From Cloeon dipterum (taxonomy: Eukaryota > Arthropoda > Insecta > Ephemeroptera > Baetidae), in NCBI RefSeq assembly GCF_949628265.1, contig NC_088786.1, forward strand, positions 34,307,681-34,371,680: 64,000 bases of DNA, given 5' to 3'. This document shows, in pieces, positions 1-12,618 of this stretch; within the stretch, counting starts at the first letter, position 1; the number at the start of each line of letters is the position of its first letter. The notes below the pieces were generated by a model that saw nothing but the letters and a program-made list of their open reading frames with translations, made no database searches and was not told the origin of the DNA. The position numbers and the translations under genes were made by a program.

Positions 1-3000
1 TCATTCTGCTTTGCAAATATATAGAGCTGGCAATTTTGTCGATTGACTCAAACGTCAATCATTATTTTTTCGCACAACGCAAAGGAAAAACGCCATTGCA
101 AATCAACAACTGATTGCTTTTTAAATTATTAATTTAACTTCTCGCGAAATGAATCACAATTAATGTTGTGGATAATCTAATCTTATAAGTCGTGCATTTT
201 CCAGCCTTTAAAAATAAAACAAATTCTCAAACGCGTCATGAAAAAACAATCCTCAATCCGTTTTCTTTCACGAAAGTAAAAAAAAAACAGATTTTGATGG
301 AGGAAAAATCGATCAATTCTCCCCCACACGCAGTTCATCGCCTCGGGGGAAAGTACTATGTTTGCAAATCAATTGAGAATTCCAGGCTGCAGGGTGGATT
401 CAATTTCACGTGTGTTGACCTTGCGTTATTCAAGATGGGGCGATAAAGCGGCGAGGTGGTGGCAGGTGCGTGTTATCCAGAGCGTAGGTGAGATGTCCAG
501 AGCGAACGGAAAGGTGTGCGCGCAGCGGAAAAACCGCCACTCAAACGACCTGCGAAGTCAATCCGCCGCAGCACGGGCCCCTGGGGCTTGCGCCTTATCT
601 CTCTGGTAACACCTTTCCAATACGCACACATCAGCCCCAATTTCACCCTCTGCCGCAGGCAGGGGTGCGTTTGGTCCCTTAACGCGAGCAATAAACCCGC
701 CCGTCTCGTTCTCCCCAGGGCAGCGGAAGCAGGAAGTGTGCCGTGGCCCCCAGGCGAGGCTCGGCGAAATAACCTTTACGACCTCGTTCCTCCGACCTTT
801 CTCGGCCAAATTAGACTCGTGCCGAAATAGCAATAATGGCAACAGAAGCTGCGCGAGAGACACTTCGCTTGGCATGTTGCTTTACGCGCCGTGCCAGCGC
901 GCAAAGTCGATTCGGAGCCGGTTTTATGCTGCACGCAGCCAATTTCATGTATTTTTCAAGCCTCTGCTCGTAACTTTTTCAGTGTATGTGTAATTTCCAA
1001 AGTTTAATATTTTTTTCGGTCGAAAGTGTACCTGTTTTCAATTAGACGAATATTGAATGCGATATTAAAATTATTTTTTAAGAAATAATCTTTCTTGTTT
1101 GCACTGTTGTATTGTTTTAGGGAAATCCGTCACTTCTAATCAATTAAATAACCTTGACTGATTGCGTGCCGGCCTTGATAACCCGAAATTGAGTCACATT
1201 TAACGTATTGTTATAACGGTTTATCGCAACAAGCAAGAGCTAGACTGTTTTAAATTTTACAACAGTAAAAAAAGCTTCCAATTTTTTTCTTAAATATCCC
1301 AAATCTTTAGTTTTCTACGAAATAGATCTCACGAATAGATCCATTTTTATTTTTCCAGCGCTTTAATTTCAAACCATTGTTGACGGATTGGCCCACCGAG
1401 AACATTTCCATAATTGCCTGGAGTAAGCGCACACTGTGCTCGACATGAACGCGCGATGGATGCATTTCAATCCGTCCGCGATTTGCATGCTCAAGAGGGC
1501 ACCAGAGCAGACCTGGAGAGCAGCTGCAGGCCGCCACGTGTGTACTTTGCGCATCAGCGCAGCGCCAAGCATACGTTCAAATCTGGCACGCTCAACATCC
1601 CTCTGAGTTCCAGTCATGCATGTGCATCGGCCTCGTATCAGCTCCGCTGGAGCGTGCTCTCGCCCGAGAGGAGTCACTCGCTTGTTCACAGAAAAGCCGA
1701 CGGCTTCTCGTCAAAGCATCTCTTTCGCGATGATAAATACGGAGGATGAGTTAATCGCGCATGGATCGGCAAAGGAGCCAGACGGATGGACGGGCCAGGT
1801 TGCGAGGCACTCGGACGGGAACGGCCTGTTCTGTATTTTTTAGTGTGCAAAATGGTGCAAAAATAGAGGGATGAAAGTGGTAGACGGGGAGGATCGCAAA
1901 TCGCAATAGAGGGGAATTTTGAAAAAAGGGGTGATCGAGAAGGAGAGCTAACAATAAAAGAAGACTGGAAGAGAAAAGAGATGCGTCTTCTGAGGCTTGA
2001 GGGGATGATCCTCCGGCGTCAAAAGGGCTGAAATCAAGGTGGCTGGTGCGCCGTCATCGCTTAATCTGCGTGAATCGTGCGGAGGAGCCGTGCCACCTGT
2101 TCCGCACTGTCACCCATCCCATCGCGTGCAGCCCGGAGACGAAATTCGCGTCGTGGCAGCAGCTGTGATTGCGCCTGCCGACGGGGGCGAAACGGGGATG
2201 CTTTTCGCTTGGCTGGTGCAACCCTTTGCCGCCGCCGCCGCCGACTCTAAGGGAATGATATGCACCACCAAAGACTGCGCCTCTCTTCGCCTTAAAATTT
2301 AATTAGAGCCGGTCTGGCGCGGCATCACTTAACGTCAGCGAGGAATGCCGCGCTGGAATTAATATTCGCCAGCTGCTCGCGCGGCGGAGGAGTCCTCGTC
2401 TTCCTCCCTCTCTCTCTCTCTCACTCGCTCCAGCCCAGCTCTCGCCGAGGTGAAATATACGCTTTTGCCGCACATAATGGAGCTCCTCCGCATTAGACCC
2501 GCCATTAATCGAGCCGCGCTTGCAAACGGAATGTAATGAAGTGGCAAGCATTTGTGTGTGTGTGTGTGTGTGTGTGTGTATACCTGCAGTCGGCCTAATT
2601 CGCGGACAATTTTGCGACATTGTGGCGCGTTTGTCCAGTGGAATCCGGCCGATTGCGACCTTTTTTATGCAGGTGGTCCGCGAGAATTCCGAGCTATGCG
2701 TCGTTTTTGCCCTAATGGCGTGTCCGTTTTGAGACACAAATTCCTCCTGCAAAGTGTTTTTCTCTCGCCTAGGGGTTGAAATATCGTTTGCTGGAAATTG
2801 CTTTTCTGGTGTGTACAGGCATTTCTTGGCTATTAAGTAGCGTTTCTTATGTTTATTGAATGAGCAAACGCCAGTTTAATGTTCCTGAGCGCTAGCTAAA
2901 TCGATTTGCTAAACGCCCAAATTGAATAAAATTAGAATAAAACGGATAAAATTTGCATGTACAATTTTCAGCCATAAATAAGAGCTTTTGTAGTTGCAAC

Positions 3001-5618
3001 AACCATGATTAATGATGCTAATAAAATTAGATGTGTTATTAAGCTTTTCAACTGTGAAATGAAAAGTTAGCAAAGATTTCCGAGATTTATTCATTTTTAC
3101 CTACAGCCCGTGTGTTCATGAATAGAATGCGGATGCTGTATAATTTAGCGTCAACTTATTCTGACGAGACGACCCTTAAAAGTTTTTGTGTACACCGACT
3201 CGCGCGTGCTCGTTTTAACAGACAGATATGCTAATGCTGTTGGATAAACTTCATAATAAAGACGTGTTTGCTCTGGCAAAAGTTTCAACAAGACGGTTGT
3301 AATTAACTGCTCGACTCGAAATGAAGATTTAAACCTTGATAAGGGCGCGCTAAAGTCAGTTCAAGCCATAAAAATGTTTGTTTTACAAGCTGTGCCAAAT
3401 CGAATGTGGCAGCACGAAAAACCCCAAACGAATATGCGACTCTCATTTGAATTCACCAACTTCCTATAATCAAGATTTGCGTGACCGTTTGAGGAGGAAA
3501 AAGGTAATGAAAAAGTTTGCTTCAATCACGTAACCTGCTCTGTTTGTTATATTTATTAATCTAGTTAAGAGTTCGTTGCTCTGTATTTCAATGCTGATTT
3601 TATTTTCGTACAATCGAGTCCAAATTATTGAATTAATTTACAGGTGAATTCTATTTTTTCGGTCATTTCATTTCATGGGATTTATTGATCGATTTTACGC
3701 GTTTAATTCATTTCTCAAAATTGAGAGTTATATCTATAGACGTGTCGTCAGCACATTTCGGTCGTAAAACTGACAACGCCTACTTCGTGCGTCGCGCCTG
3801 CTGAGGAACTTCGGCACATGTCCTGATTTTACGACTGCGTGTGTCATCCTGCCGACGCGTAAAAGTGGAATCGGCTGCGATGCATTCGTCATCGGCCGGT
3901 TGCCGTAAAGCGGAGCACACTCGGCCTTAATGGAGTGTCTTTAACGAGTGGTGTAATGAGGGGAAGCAAGACTCGGCGTAATTGGCGTTTTAACGAGACG
4001 GACGCGAAAACGAGCTCCTTCCTCGCGAGCAGCCCTCGACACGGTGTTCGCAGCAGAGATAAGTTCACTTCCGGCGGCTCCAGCAAGAGATTAGCGCATC
4101 TTCCGTCGCCACGCTGAACTTTCCATTTATTCTAGATCATCTGCGAGCGAGCGCGCACGGGACGACGAACCGAGAATAATGAGAGCAGGAAAGTTGCGCT
4201 CCAGAGAGATGAAAATTCAATTTGCGTAATCTGATTACATCAACAAGAAAACCGACCCCCGGCGCCGGCGACTTTGCTCTTTAGCGCAAAAATTAAAACG
4301 ACGAAAGCGAAAGAGAGGAAGAACTCACCAAAGAGGAAGAACTCGATCAATTTCAGTGCCGCACACGGAAATCTGCAACAAAGGAGAAGCAATTTTGAGC
4401 CAAGAAGAAGAGGGAGAAGAAGCCGTCCTTTGATCTAACTTATATTTTGGAAGACGCGTGCGTCGTGTGGAAATATCATAAATAATTTTTCACCACGTCT
4501 TTCGGCGGCGACGCAGCGATTGCTTCAAAATTGCATGAGTCAGCTCAGGCCTAATGAGAATAATCATTTATGCAGCGTGCACGGTGAACGCAAAAGCTGT
4601 TTGCGGCTGCGGCGGCGGAACATTTCGCAGTTCACAGCCAAATATGTAGTCCGCATGCAGATAAGTGGGCTCATCCCTCTATTTCCCATGCACGCGTTGT
4701 TTGCGCCGCTTCTCGCAAGTCGTTCCGTACTCGAAACAATTTCCTTTCCATTCTTTACCCCCGTGTGAATACATTGCGAGTCGGAAATAAGCACTGAAGG
4801 ATACAACTCTGCATGAATATCCTGCACCGAGTTAATTATTTCTGGAAAGCAACTTTCCCAGAAGAAATTTCAAAAGTGAAGAGCGTTTTTTTCATTTAGA
4901 AAAATTGTCGCTCTCTCAAATCAACGGCTAAGAATTTTTCCCTTTTGAAAGTGAAGGGGCTGAAAAAAAATTCATTTCGAAAAACCCTCTTGCATGTTGG
5001 CACTTTCTCCAGATTACGGCGACGAACGCAGGCGCGTGACGTCAAATCTCCGGCGGATCGCGATCGCAGCTCTTCGCGCAAATTGGACAAAGAATTTCAT
5101 CTGCGTGTGCTCGTTCTAAAAGCACTTTTCTCGCGCCCTGAGCGCTTCAGGTCCGCCGCGCGCGGTATTGTGCCTAGGTTCTCCTTCTGTTCCGCCTTTC
5201 CCGCCTTCCCGCCACCCGCGCATATATATTCTCGAATATTCTCTTCGTGTGTGCTTTGCTGGCGGCTCACGTGTGCACACTTTCCCATCCTGCACACAGA
5301 ATGTGAGGGCGTCCAAATTGGCATGGAACCGAATAAGCCATAATCAGAGATGGGGAACACGCGGCTATGCTTGTAAAATATTCCTCGTTTCCCTTATTTC
5401 AATAAGTATTCAGCATCACAAAAATCGGATTTACAATAGAATAATTTATTTTAACAGTAATATTATACTTGTACAAACTTAGTATCCGGTTTTCCTTATT
5501 AATTCTCATTTCCTTCTTTCGTTAAGTTTTCGATTAGGTAACTTATGTTTTGATTAAATATTCAGTACAATTATCACGCTATTATATGTCTCCATTATTT
5601 TCCCATGAAATGATATCA
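1..5618. other. Non-coding stretch, no supported gene
   Basis: No open frame here has recognisable protein character or a convincing exon structure. Base composition alternates between AT-rich stretches and GC/CpG-richer patches (for example about 450-900, 1400-1800, 2040-2700, 3770-4330). A TG microsatellite lies at 2553-2579. One short minus-strand segment at 4329-4372 is bracketed by splice-like signals and is treated as a finding. The stretch may be intergenic or intronic. Confidence 0.6.
2553..2579. repeat. (TG)n microsatellite
   Basis: About 13 uninterrupted TG dinucleotides, read directly in the sequence. This is a simple tandem repeat with no gene nearby. Confidence 0.95.
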
Positions 5619-5626
5619 ATTTAAAG

Positions 5627-5888
5627 CAGCGGGGGCCAGATGTGCGATAAAATTGGTTCCCACTGCGCAGATCCAAGATGGCGTCTGAATGTGGGAAACA
5701 AAAAGCTCTCTTTGGATTCCCGTACCAGTGTCAAGAGTTTGTTTTTACGATCCAAAAGACACAATTAGTACAAGTAATGCAAATTATGTCACAATATTGA
5801 CGAAAACTTGGTTCTTTTCGCGCATTTTGACGTGACCATTTTCCACCGAACGCCATATCTGCGCGTCGCATGAATCTGGCCCCCGCTG
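5627..5888 (+). mobile_element. hAT-like MITE, copy 1
   Basis: A 262-bp element that begins CAGCGGGGGCCAGAT and ends with the exact reverse complement of those 15 bases. It is flanked by a perfect 8-bp duplication ATTTAAAG (5619-5626 and 5889-5896). CAG...CTG termini and 8-bp target duplications are typical of the hAT superfamily, although P elements also make 8-bp duplications. It has no transposase coding capacity, so it is non-autonomous. Four relatives lie at 8021, 20798, 48404 and 62836. Confidence 0.85.
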
Positions 5889-5896
5889 ATTTAAAG

Positions 5897-8012
5897 AGCA
5901 ATATATTTGTTAAATCCCGATAGTGTGCAAGCTATAAATAATATATATTTTATTGATACCATGCTTAAATTTCCTTCTGATTATATTTATAAATTTTTCA
6001 GCTTCTTTGTCGATTTTAAAGGCTGTTTAACTTTATTTAATCATTGTTAAATTTAAAGCAACAAATCCAAAAAACATATTCCTCCGAAGTTGAGTTGAAA
6101 AAGAAATCAGTTACACCACCGGTTTCTATTTTGCCTATTTTTGCATACTACCTGAGTTTCAGACCCGATTCCCTTGCGTAGAGAATTGAAGCTCTGTTCA
6201 TAGTTCACCATCGATCTCGCGAGTTGCTGGCTTTTTAATCTTTCCGTCTGTGCATAAAGCTGGCGTGCGCCGCATCCGGAAGGCCGACTCAGATATGTAT
6301 GAATTCTTTTTCGCACGGTTGTTTCTGCCGTTAGGCGTCGTCTTTCTTTGTCTCCTCAGCACTCGAGGCGGCCCAAGAGTGTTTGCGTTTCTCGGTCCGC
6401 GCCCGCTTTTCCCCGCCCGCCACGTGCACACACAGAAGATATACATTAGAATATCAAAGTGAGCAGGGTTTTATTGCGAAATATCGCACCCCGAAGTCTT
6501 ATCGGTGTATTTACCGCGCCTGGTCTCGTATTTCCCACTTTCCTTTCTCTCTCCAGCTGGTAGGCACTTCTTGTTCCGTCGGCCAGCCAACTCGCAACTT
6601 CATAACGCCCGAATTTGTGACCCATTAGCGGTGACACACAAGTTATTGCGGGCCCGCCAAGACGCCCTCTCAGCGTGAAATATCGCGCTTTTTGCATTTT
6701 CTCAAGGCCGTGCATTTATTTCGTGGCTACGTGCACTTTATACCCCTCCATTCGTCTTCCTTTCAGGATTGGGCTATAATTTTAAGACTTTCTGTACGAT
6801 TGTAACTTGGATTACAGAAGGTTGTAAATCACCTTTATTCATAGATTTTTCATTGTGTGCTGAGCTTTTTTGATGCGTATACGACTTCAAATTTCGGACC
6901 GTTCAATTATTTATGAATTGCGTTGTAATGTGAAAAATTTAATACAAAACGAAGTTAGGAAAAATAATAAGTCCGCTTTTTTTGCAACAATTGAAATGTG
7001 CTAATTTTATACATAAATGCTTGTGAAAGCGGACAATTAATATAAATAATAGACAAGCAACAGCAGTAACACGGGAACGAAATAGGCCCGGCTCGTCGAC
7101 CGTGAACGTACAAGAGTGAATAATTATTATCAAATTAGCATGCTGTGAATAAGCCATTAAACAAAAACACAATTTTCATGTCGCTGGTGACGCTTGGGGC
7201 TGTGAACGCGCATCCACGAACTTTTATATATAATTCACCAGAGAGCAAAGTGCTCATTTGGCACGTTTCGTTGCATTTGTGCCCGGCGCGTATTCTGTGC
7301 AAATCGCTGGCCATCGGCACCTCGTTACCGAAAAAAGCGCGTCGGTCACGTTCGCGTTCGCACGGCGGGCAGACCTGTGTGTTAATGCGCGCTAAGCGAA
7401 ACCATCGATGAAATTCTAATGAGAGTGGCGGAGGAGCAGCAAAAAGCACCCGCAGCTGCAAAAAGAAGATTTTTTGTCTATCTGGTTGGTGCGGAGGCGA
7501 GAGCGTGCGTGGCGCGCGGAGAAAACACCTTTGGCGCGCAGAGTGCCGAAATCGTTGCTCCGCAGCAAGCGAGGTGGAAAGGCACAGAAGAGGGCGGCGG
7601 CGGCAATATAAATGGCCCTCGCAGCAATTGGCCATCGGGAATTCCGATAGACTTTCTTCCTGCACGTGAAAGTCGTGCCAAACACACACACACAGAGAAG
7701 AAAGAGACTGTCTGTTCTTTGCTCCGCCGTGAAGTGCTCGTCGGAAAATTGTTTGTGTCTCTTTCTCTGCACGAATATGATATTGAATATTGAATTCAAA
7801 ATTGCACCGTCTAGCAGTATCAGAAGTTCGGTTGAATGTTTTGCAATAATTTTAGTTTCTTGCCACTTGAACAAATATTGAACCTCACTATGAATTCTAT
7901 GGATCAATAAAAGTACATTAGATTGAATCTTAATATAACCAGGAGTTTGTAAATTTTCAATGCTTTCTCATAATGTAGGGGTTTTGAAATTTTTAAAATT
8001 ATTTGCTTCAAT
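5897..8012. other. Non-coding stretch, no supported gene
   Basis: AT-rich sequence with GC-richer islands around 6200-6720 and 7180-7700. A 184-codon open frame on the minus strand (7135-7689) has Cys/Arg/Pro-rich composition, no domain and no splice context, so it is not called. I see nothing else. Confidence 0.6.
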
Positions 8013-8020
8013 ATGTAGAT

Positions 8021-8294
8021 CAGCGGGGTCCAGATTCGTGCGACGCGCAGATATGGCGTCCGGTGGAGTATGGCGCGAAAAAACAATCACGTGAAAATGC
8101 GCGAAAAGAAGCAAGTTTTGGTCAATATTGTGACATAATTTGCATTTCTTGTACTAATTGTGTCTTTTGGACCGTAAAACAAACTCTTGACACTCGTACG
8201 GCAATCCAAAGAGAGCTTTTTGTTTCCCAAATTCAGACGCCATCTTGGATCTGCGCAGTGGGAACCAATTTTATCGCACATCTGGCCCCCGCTG
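8021..8294 (-). mobile_element. hAT-like MITE, copy 2
   Basis: A 274-bp copy of the family at 5627, inverted relative to it. It starts CAGCGGGGTCCAGATTCGTG and ends CTGGCCCCCGCTG. The flanking 8-mers are ATGTAGAT (8013-8020) and ATGTAAAT (8295-8302), a target duplication with one mismatch. The short open frames across it are shared with the other copies by descent and are not genes. Confidence 0.85.
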
Positions 8295-8302
8295 ATGTAA
8301 AT

Positions 8303-10151
8303 GTTCAAATTTGGTGTCTAAAAAGCTTTTAAATTCAGAACGTCTGATATAAAAGAATATTTCGGTATTGCAATAATTGACGGGCACCCCCCAGGGTGCT
8401 TTTGGGAGAGACTTAATCAAATTATAAACCCTTAGGACTTTGCGTCATCGTCTTTATATTTTCTTTGAAGAAAATCATTTATAAAGCTCATCTTGTCACC
8501 AGCGAAGGTGACATTTTTATCTTAACAACAATTCTTAGCCTTTGTGAGAAGTCAATTTATTATGAACATGATTTATGCATTACGTTTAGATTGCTGGGCT
8601 GAAATAAAAATTAAGCTTTACGTCAAAGTTTTTATGGCCATTAGCGGTGCATTAAACATCGCGGCTGTTCGGCATATTTATACACGGAATGCGCGGCTTG
8701 TTGAAATAATTATTTTTACGTGTCTCTGGTGGAATCGCTCGAGGAGCAACAAGCCGCGAGCGAGAGTAATAAAAAGCAATAAGTAGAGGCGCGTGTGCTT
8801 GCCGCGATATTAAAAATGTGTCCGTACACATAATTCAAAAGGGCTTAGAGCGCAACTGAGCGGCCGTAAAACGCAAAATCCGCCCTTATCTCGGCACGAG
8901 CTACGTGCATTTATATGAAAACTAGACTTTCGGCTCCGCAACCATGGTGATAAGAAGGAAAAATGCGAAACATCCTGGCGCGTAATCTAGAATTAATTGC
9001 TCCCGCACACACACTCGCGAGATTTCGCAGACCTGGCGATTGCGGCTGCTCAAACATTTCAACAAGCACATCGAACGCCGGCTTATCGAGCAGAGATCAT
9101 TGAAAATATAACATAGGAGCGGCGAGACACGTACTCAGATAATTTAGATGTGCTTTTGCTCCCAACCGAACGGCCCTTGCATACAAATAGGGCCGCTGAA
9201 TAAGAGCAGATAATTTGTTTACGTATGCAGAGTTGCGTGTGAATTCCACAGCATCTTTTTTTCTATAAATAACCTCAGCGCCGCAATGAAGTAAGTCTCG
9301 GTTTATTAAAATAGAAAAAAAACAGCGCCAGCAGCATTTTCTATTTGATGATGCCTTATCTGTTGTTTGTGCACTGAGCTGCTGTGAGAGAGTGCTCTTG
9401 AATTCACAACTACATACGCCGCACGTACGAGATAATGCAAACGAGCTCCGCTTTGCATGACTGCACTTGCACAATCGCAATGGATTGCATGCTAATTTTT
9501 CAAAAAGCATAACCACAATGCAGAGGCATAAATAAGCTGTGTAAATGGCAGATTTTATAAATTATATATAAAAATAATCAACGCCGTGTTCTAGTTCTCT
9601 ACGACTATCTCTGTTCATGGGAAAATCAATAATAAACAGCCTCGTTTTATGTTTACTGTAAGTACACAGCAAATAAGGAAAAAAATTTAAAAATGATTGT
9701 TATTTCAGCTAAGAGAGAAGATGGAAGCAAGTTTTTCTGCATTTTAATCAATTTCAGATTACAACGGGGTGTAAAATAGTTTAAATATAATAATTAAAAA
9801 TAAGATTTAATATCTTGTGTATTATTTAGATGATAACCCCATAAATTTGTTTAATAAGGTGTGAAGCTGCACTGAGGATTCTAATTTTGGAGCATGTTCT
9901 CTTCCACAGCGATTGCAAAGGGTTTTTTTGCCAATAATTACACAATTCTTCAGGGACTATAGAAATTATTAATCGCTTGACGGCATAATAAAATATATTT
10001 CAAACAAACAATCAGTTGGTTCTTCCCCGCAAAGGAATCACCGAAAGCCATCAACAATAATTATTGTCCTATATAATTATATATCTCATCTTTATTTCCT
10101 TCAACAAAGACGGCGATCATCGGATAATCGCGTCCCCCGAGAGGAGTTCTG
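8303..10151. other. Non-coding stretch upstream of the b561 pair
   Basis: No coding exon recognised. The part nearest the first b561 gene (about 9530-10110) is strongly AT-rich. The 10100-10151 segment is more mixed and directly precedes the gene's core promoter. Confidence 0.6.
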
Positions 10152-10206
10152 ATTGATATCAATTGTTAGTTAAATACGGCGCATCCTACCGACACGCTGC
10201 TAGTCT
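10152..10206 (+). promoter_or_regulatory. Core promoter of first b561 gene
   Basis: A 12-bp palindrome ATTGATATCAAT (10152-10163) is followed by the TATA-like TTAAATA (10170-10176). A CTAGTCT segment centred on A10202 lies 32 bp downstream of the TATA start, the usual TATA-to-start distance. The layout and many bases recur upstream of the second b561 gene (12506-12566). The transcription start is inferred from this, not measured. Confidence 0.55.
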
Positions 10207-10258
10207 CCGCTCGGCTGCTGCGTGGTCGCCACATTATCTGAGAAGCCATAGAGTAAAC

Positions 10259-11410
10259 ATGAACGGCGAGAAGACCGAGTCCGCCTTTTACGAGATGAGC
10301 GGTCGCATTCCCGACGATGCCATCGCCGAAAAGAAGCTGGAGCTGCGGAAAAGTGGCCAACCCGACCTCAGGATGACCTTTTTGAGTTTAGTCGACGCCC
10401 TGAGCCACGCGTTGGCCATCTGGCTCGTAGTCTACCTGTCCTGGGACTGCCTCAGCCATTTCGAGCTGCTCGCTTGGCACGGACCGCTTTTTACACTTGC
10501 GGTAAATTTAATTAATTTTTAGGATAAGGGAAGTTTTTTTCTGATTCATCCTTTAAAGTTATAAGCGCAAATTTTCCTTTCATAAAGTATGAGAATATAT
10601 TAAACCAAAAATTAGAGCAACCCTTTTATACACTCCATCAAACTCACAAAAGGCTCTCAAAGTATTTAATCAATGCCGAACATCTGCGCTTATATTGGAA
10701 AAATATAACATTGCGGTTTTGCTGTGCAGTACGTGTTGTTCATGACGGAGGGCTTGCTCATCTTCCTGCCGCACAGCGTGCTCACCCGGGGCTGGGGCCA
10801 CAAGCATCTGGTCAAGCTGCACTGGATTTTACAGCTTTTGGGATTCATATGCATTGTTCTCGGCATGATCATCATCATCGTCTACAAACTTTTGAACAAC
10901 AAACGCCACTTCGCCAAACCGCACTCCATCACAGGCCTCGTGGCAGTGATTTTAGCAGTGCTGGTCAGTCTGTTTGGCTGGTGGACCAGACTGCACAGGC
11001 AAGTTTCGATATATAATTCTTTGATACAAATCTCGCACACATGATTTTAATTTGTGCGTCAATCAATTGAGGTGAAACTATAATTTTGATCAGCTATAAC
11101 CCTTACAAAAAAGATGTAACATATTTCTTGACCAAACAGAAAATTTAAAATTGCTCCATTTTCCAGGAAGTATCACCTGGGCTTCAAAATGTCTAATTTG
11201 AAATTGGCCCACACGGCGCTGGGCGTGGTTGCCTACGGCGTAGGGATGGCTGCTCAAATTCTCGGCTACTTTTCAAACTACTACAAGAAGAAACACGACG
11301 TTGACTGGCGAGTGTTCCTCTCCGTGATCACCGGCATGCTGGGCCTAGTGGCCTTCCTCTTTGCCTCCATGAGCCTCTACAGGAGGACCAAGACTTTTCT
11401 GCGCAAGTGA
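10259..11410 (+). CDS. CYB561D2-like: Cytochrome b561-type transmembrane reductase, copy 1
   Basis: Three exons: 10259-10501, 10730-10998 and 11167-11410 (756 nt, 251 aa). The start is the ATG at 10259 in a good context (AAACATG); frame upstream of it lacks another ATG. Exons 2 and 3 encode a run of hydrophobic helices matching the CYB561D1/D2 family, whose members are six-helix di-haem proteins passing electrons across membranes from ascorbate and reducing ferric iron. Four histidines fall where the family's haem ligands sit: H74 (in WHGPLFTLA), H112 (KLHWILQLL), H146 (PHSITGL) and H186 (AHTALG). The FMTEGLLIF segment after H74 is also family-like. Intron 1 is GT-AG, phase 0. Intron 2 uses a GC donor (AG|GCAAGT), phase 2, which is the only splice that keeps frame. 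The hydrophilic N-terminus (about 40 residues) is poorly conserved. The C-terminus is basic, ending RRTKTFLRK. The substrate is not deducible. A paralogue lies 1.2 kb downstream. Confidence 0.93.
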
Positions 11411-11470
11411 AAAAAGTGAAAAAACGCACGGGACTAAAATTGACTAAACTTAATGCTTAATAGGCGTGAG

Positions 11471-11520
11471 ACTCAGATCTGCTGTAGGGGTAATTTGGGA
11501 AATCGCGACACAATGAGATT
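11471..11520 (+). other. 3'-UTR block conserved between b561 paralogues
   Basis: Fifty bases starting ACTCAGATCTGCTG, 60 nt after the stop codon, align without net gaps to 13774-13823 in the 3' UTR of the second gene. They share ACTCAGATCTGCTG, GGGTAATTTGGGAAATC and ATGAGATT. The introns of the two genes do not align comparably. Its role is unknown; a transcript stability or small-RNA site would fit. Confidence 0.6.
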
Positions 11521-11584
11521 TGTACTGTATTTATGATGTATTTGATTGAGATGGATGAATTGTAATATCTAGAATTTTTGATGT

Positions 11585-11590
11585 AATAAA
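11585..11590 (+). terminator. AATAAA poly(A) signal, b561 copy 1
   Basis: The canonical hexamer lies 175 nt after the stop codon and is the first AATAAA there, so it probably marks the end of the transcript shortly downstream. Confidence 0.65.
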
Positions 11591-12505
11591 ATCCTATGAT
11601 TATTATGAAAATTGTCCAATTTGTTCGTATTTTCATACATACACGGCCGGTGGATTGATACTTTCTCATCACTGCACCCCCTTCTTATAAACTAATTTAA
11701 TAAGCGAGGGCGTTCTAATCTTTTATTAGCACTAAAAAACACTCTTATGGCCTCTTCGAAAATGTTTTGTTCTCAATTAGGGGATGACAATATAGCCAGC
11801 CGGTAAACTTTGGGCTCTTGCGGTGCCTTTATTTATACCTGAGTTCCTCCTTCCGCTCTCCCCTGTGGGCGCACGAAAATTCACGCCGTACACAACAATT
11901 ATTATTGATCGTAATTTTGCCACGTAAAACCCTGACAACACAGCACCCATACATCGGCATCAAGAAAATTTAAATTTAACAAAGTGAAGCACAGGTGAAG
12001 CAAAATATTTTGCCGTGGCAAAGCAACATCACAGTCACGTGATTCCTCCCGGTCTCATTTTGTCAGCCAAATTAGTGTTTCGTGTGAGGTATATTTACTA
12101 TTATTTTTATAGACACACGCGTGAACTGCATGTTGTGGGCTACAGCAGAAATAATAAAAAAATCGGTTGGTAGTGTTAACTGCCAGGATAATTGAATGTC
12201 ATGTGTGAAACACAAATAAAATAACTGTAGAGTGTGACTGATGGGCTCCAATTCTATCAGTTTTTATTTTGAAAGTGTAGAGCATACTCTTATATAGCGT
12301 TTAGTGAATATTTTATCTCGTCCCACAAAGCCCTCTAGGCGTAGTAAATGTAAAAAAAGAATTTATTACACTACATGGCTCAAAAAGATAATTTCATATT
12401 TTTAAACCGTACTTTGCCTCTTAAAATAATTGTCATTATTGCCCTTATGAACGTAGCTTCAATTAAAAAGGACCTCGACAATCAAAGAGATTAAAGCACT
12501 GATTA
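11591..12505. other. Intergenic spacer between b561 paralogues
   Basis: AT-rich spacer with no recognised coding sequence or repeat. It must hold any distal regulatory sequence specific to the second gene. Confidence 0.6.
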
Positions 12506-12566
12506 ATTAATATCAATTTCTACAGTTACATTAAAAAGGCGCAATCTTCCGACGTGCATCTAGTCT
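12506..12566 (+). promoter_or_regulatory. Core promoter of second b561 gene
   Basis: ATTAATATCAAT (12506-12517), TATA-like TTAAAAA (12531-12537) and a CTAGTCT segment centred on A12562, 31 bp downstream. The stretch from TATA to the presumed start aligns with 10170-10206 of the first gene, sharing GGCGCA, TC(T)TCCGAC and CTAGTCT. The conservation supports function; the start site is inferred. Confidence 0.55.
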
Positions 12567-12618
12567 GGTCAACTGCCACCCGCGCTCAGCACATTGTTCT
12601 GAAGAAGCCAAAGCGAAA

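Noticed and set aside
7135..7689. 184-codon minus-strand open frame
   Set aside because: Composition is Cys/Arg/Pro-rich with no domain, and overlapping frames on both strands are equally open.
8003..8332. Open frames across the hAT-like MITE copies
   Set aside because: They recur in each copy because the copies are homologous. They cover the terminal repeats and resemble no transposase.
10163..10258. N-terminal extension of the first b561 protein
   Set aside because: The longer frame begins at TTG and lies across the presumed transcription start. The ATG at 10259 has a good context and matches the start position in the paralogue.
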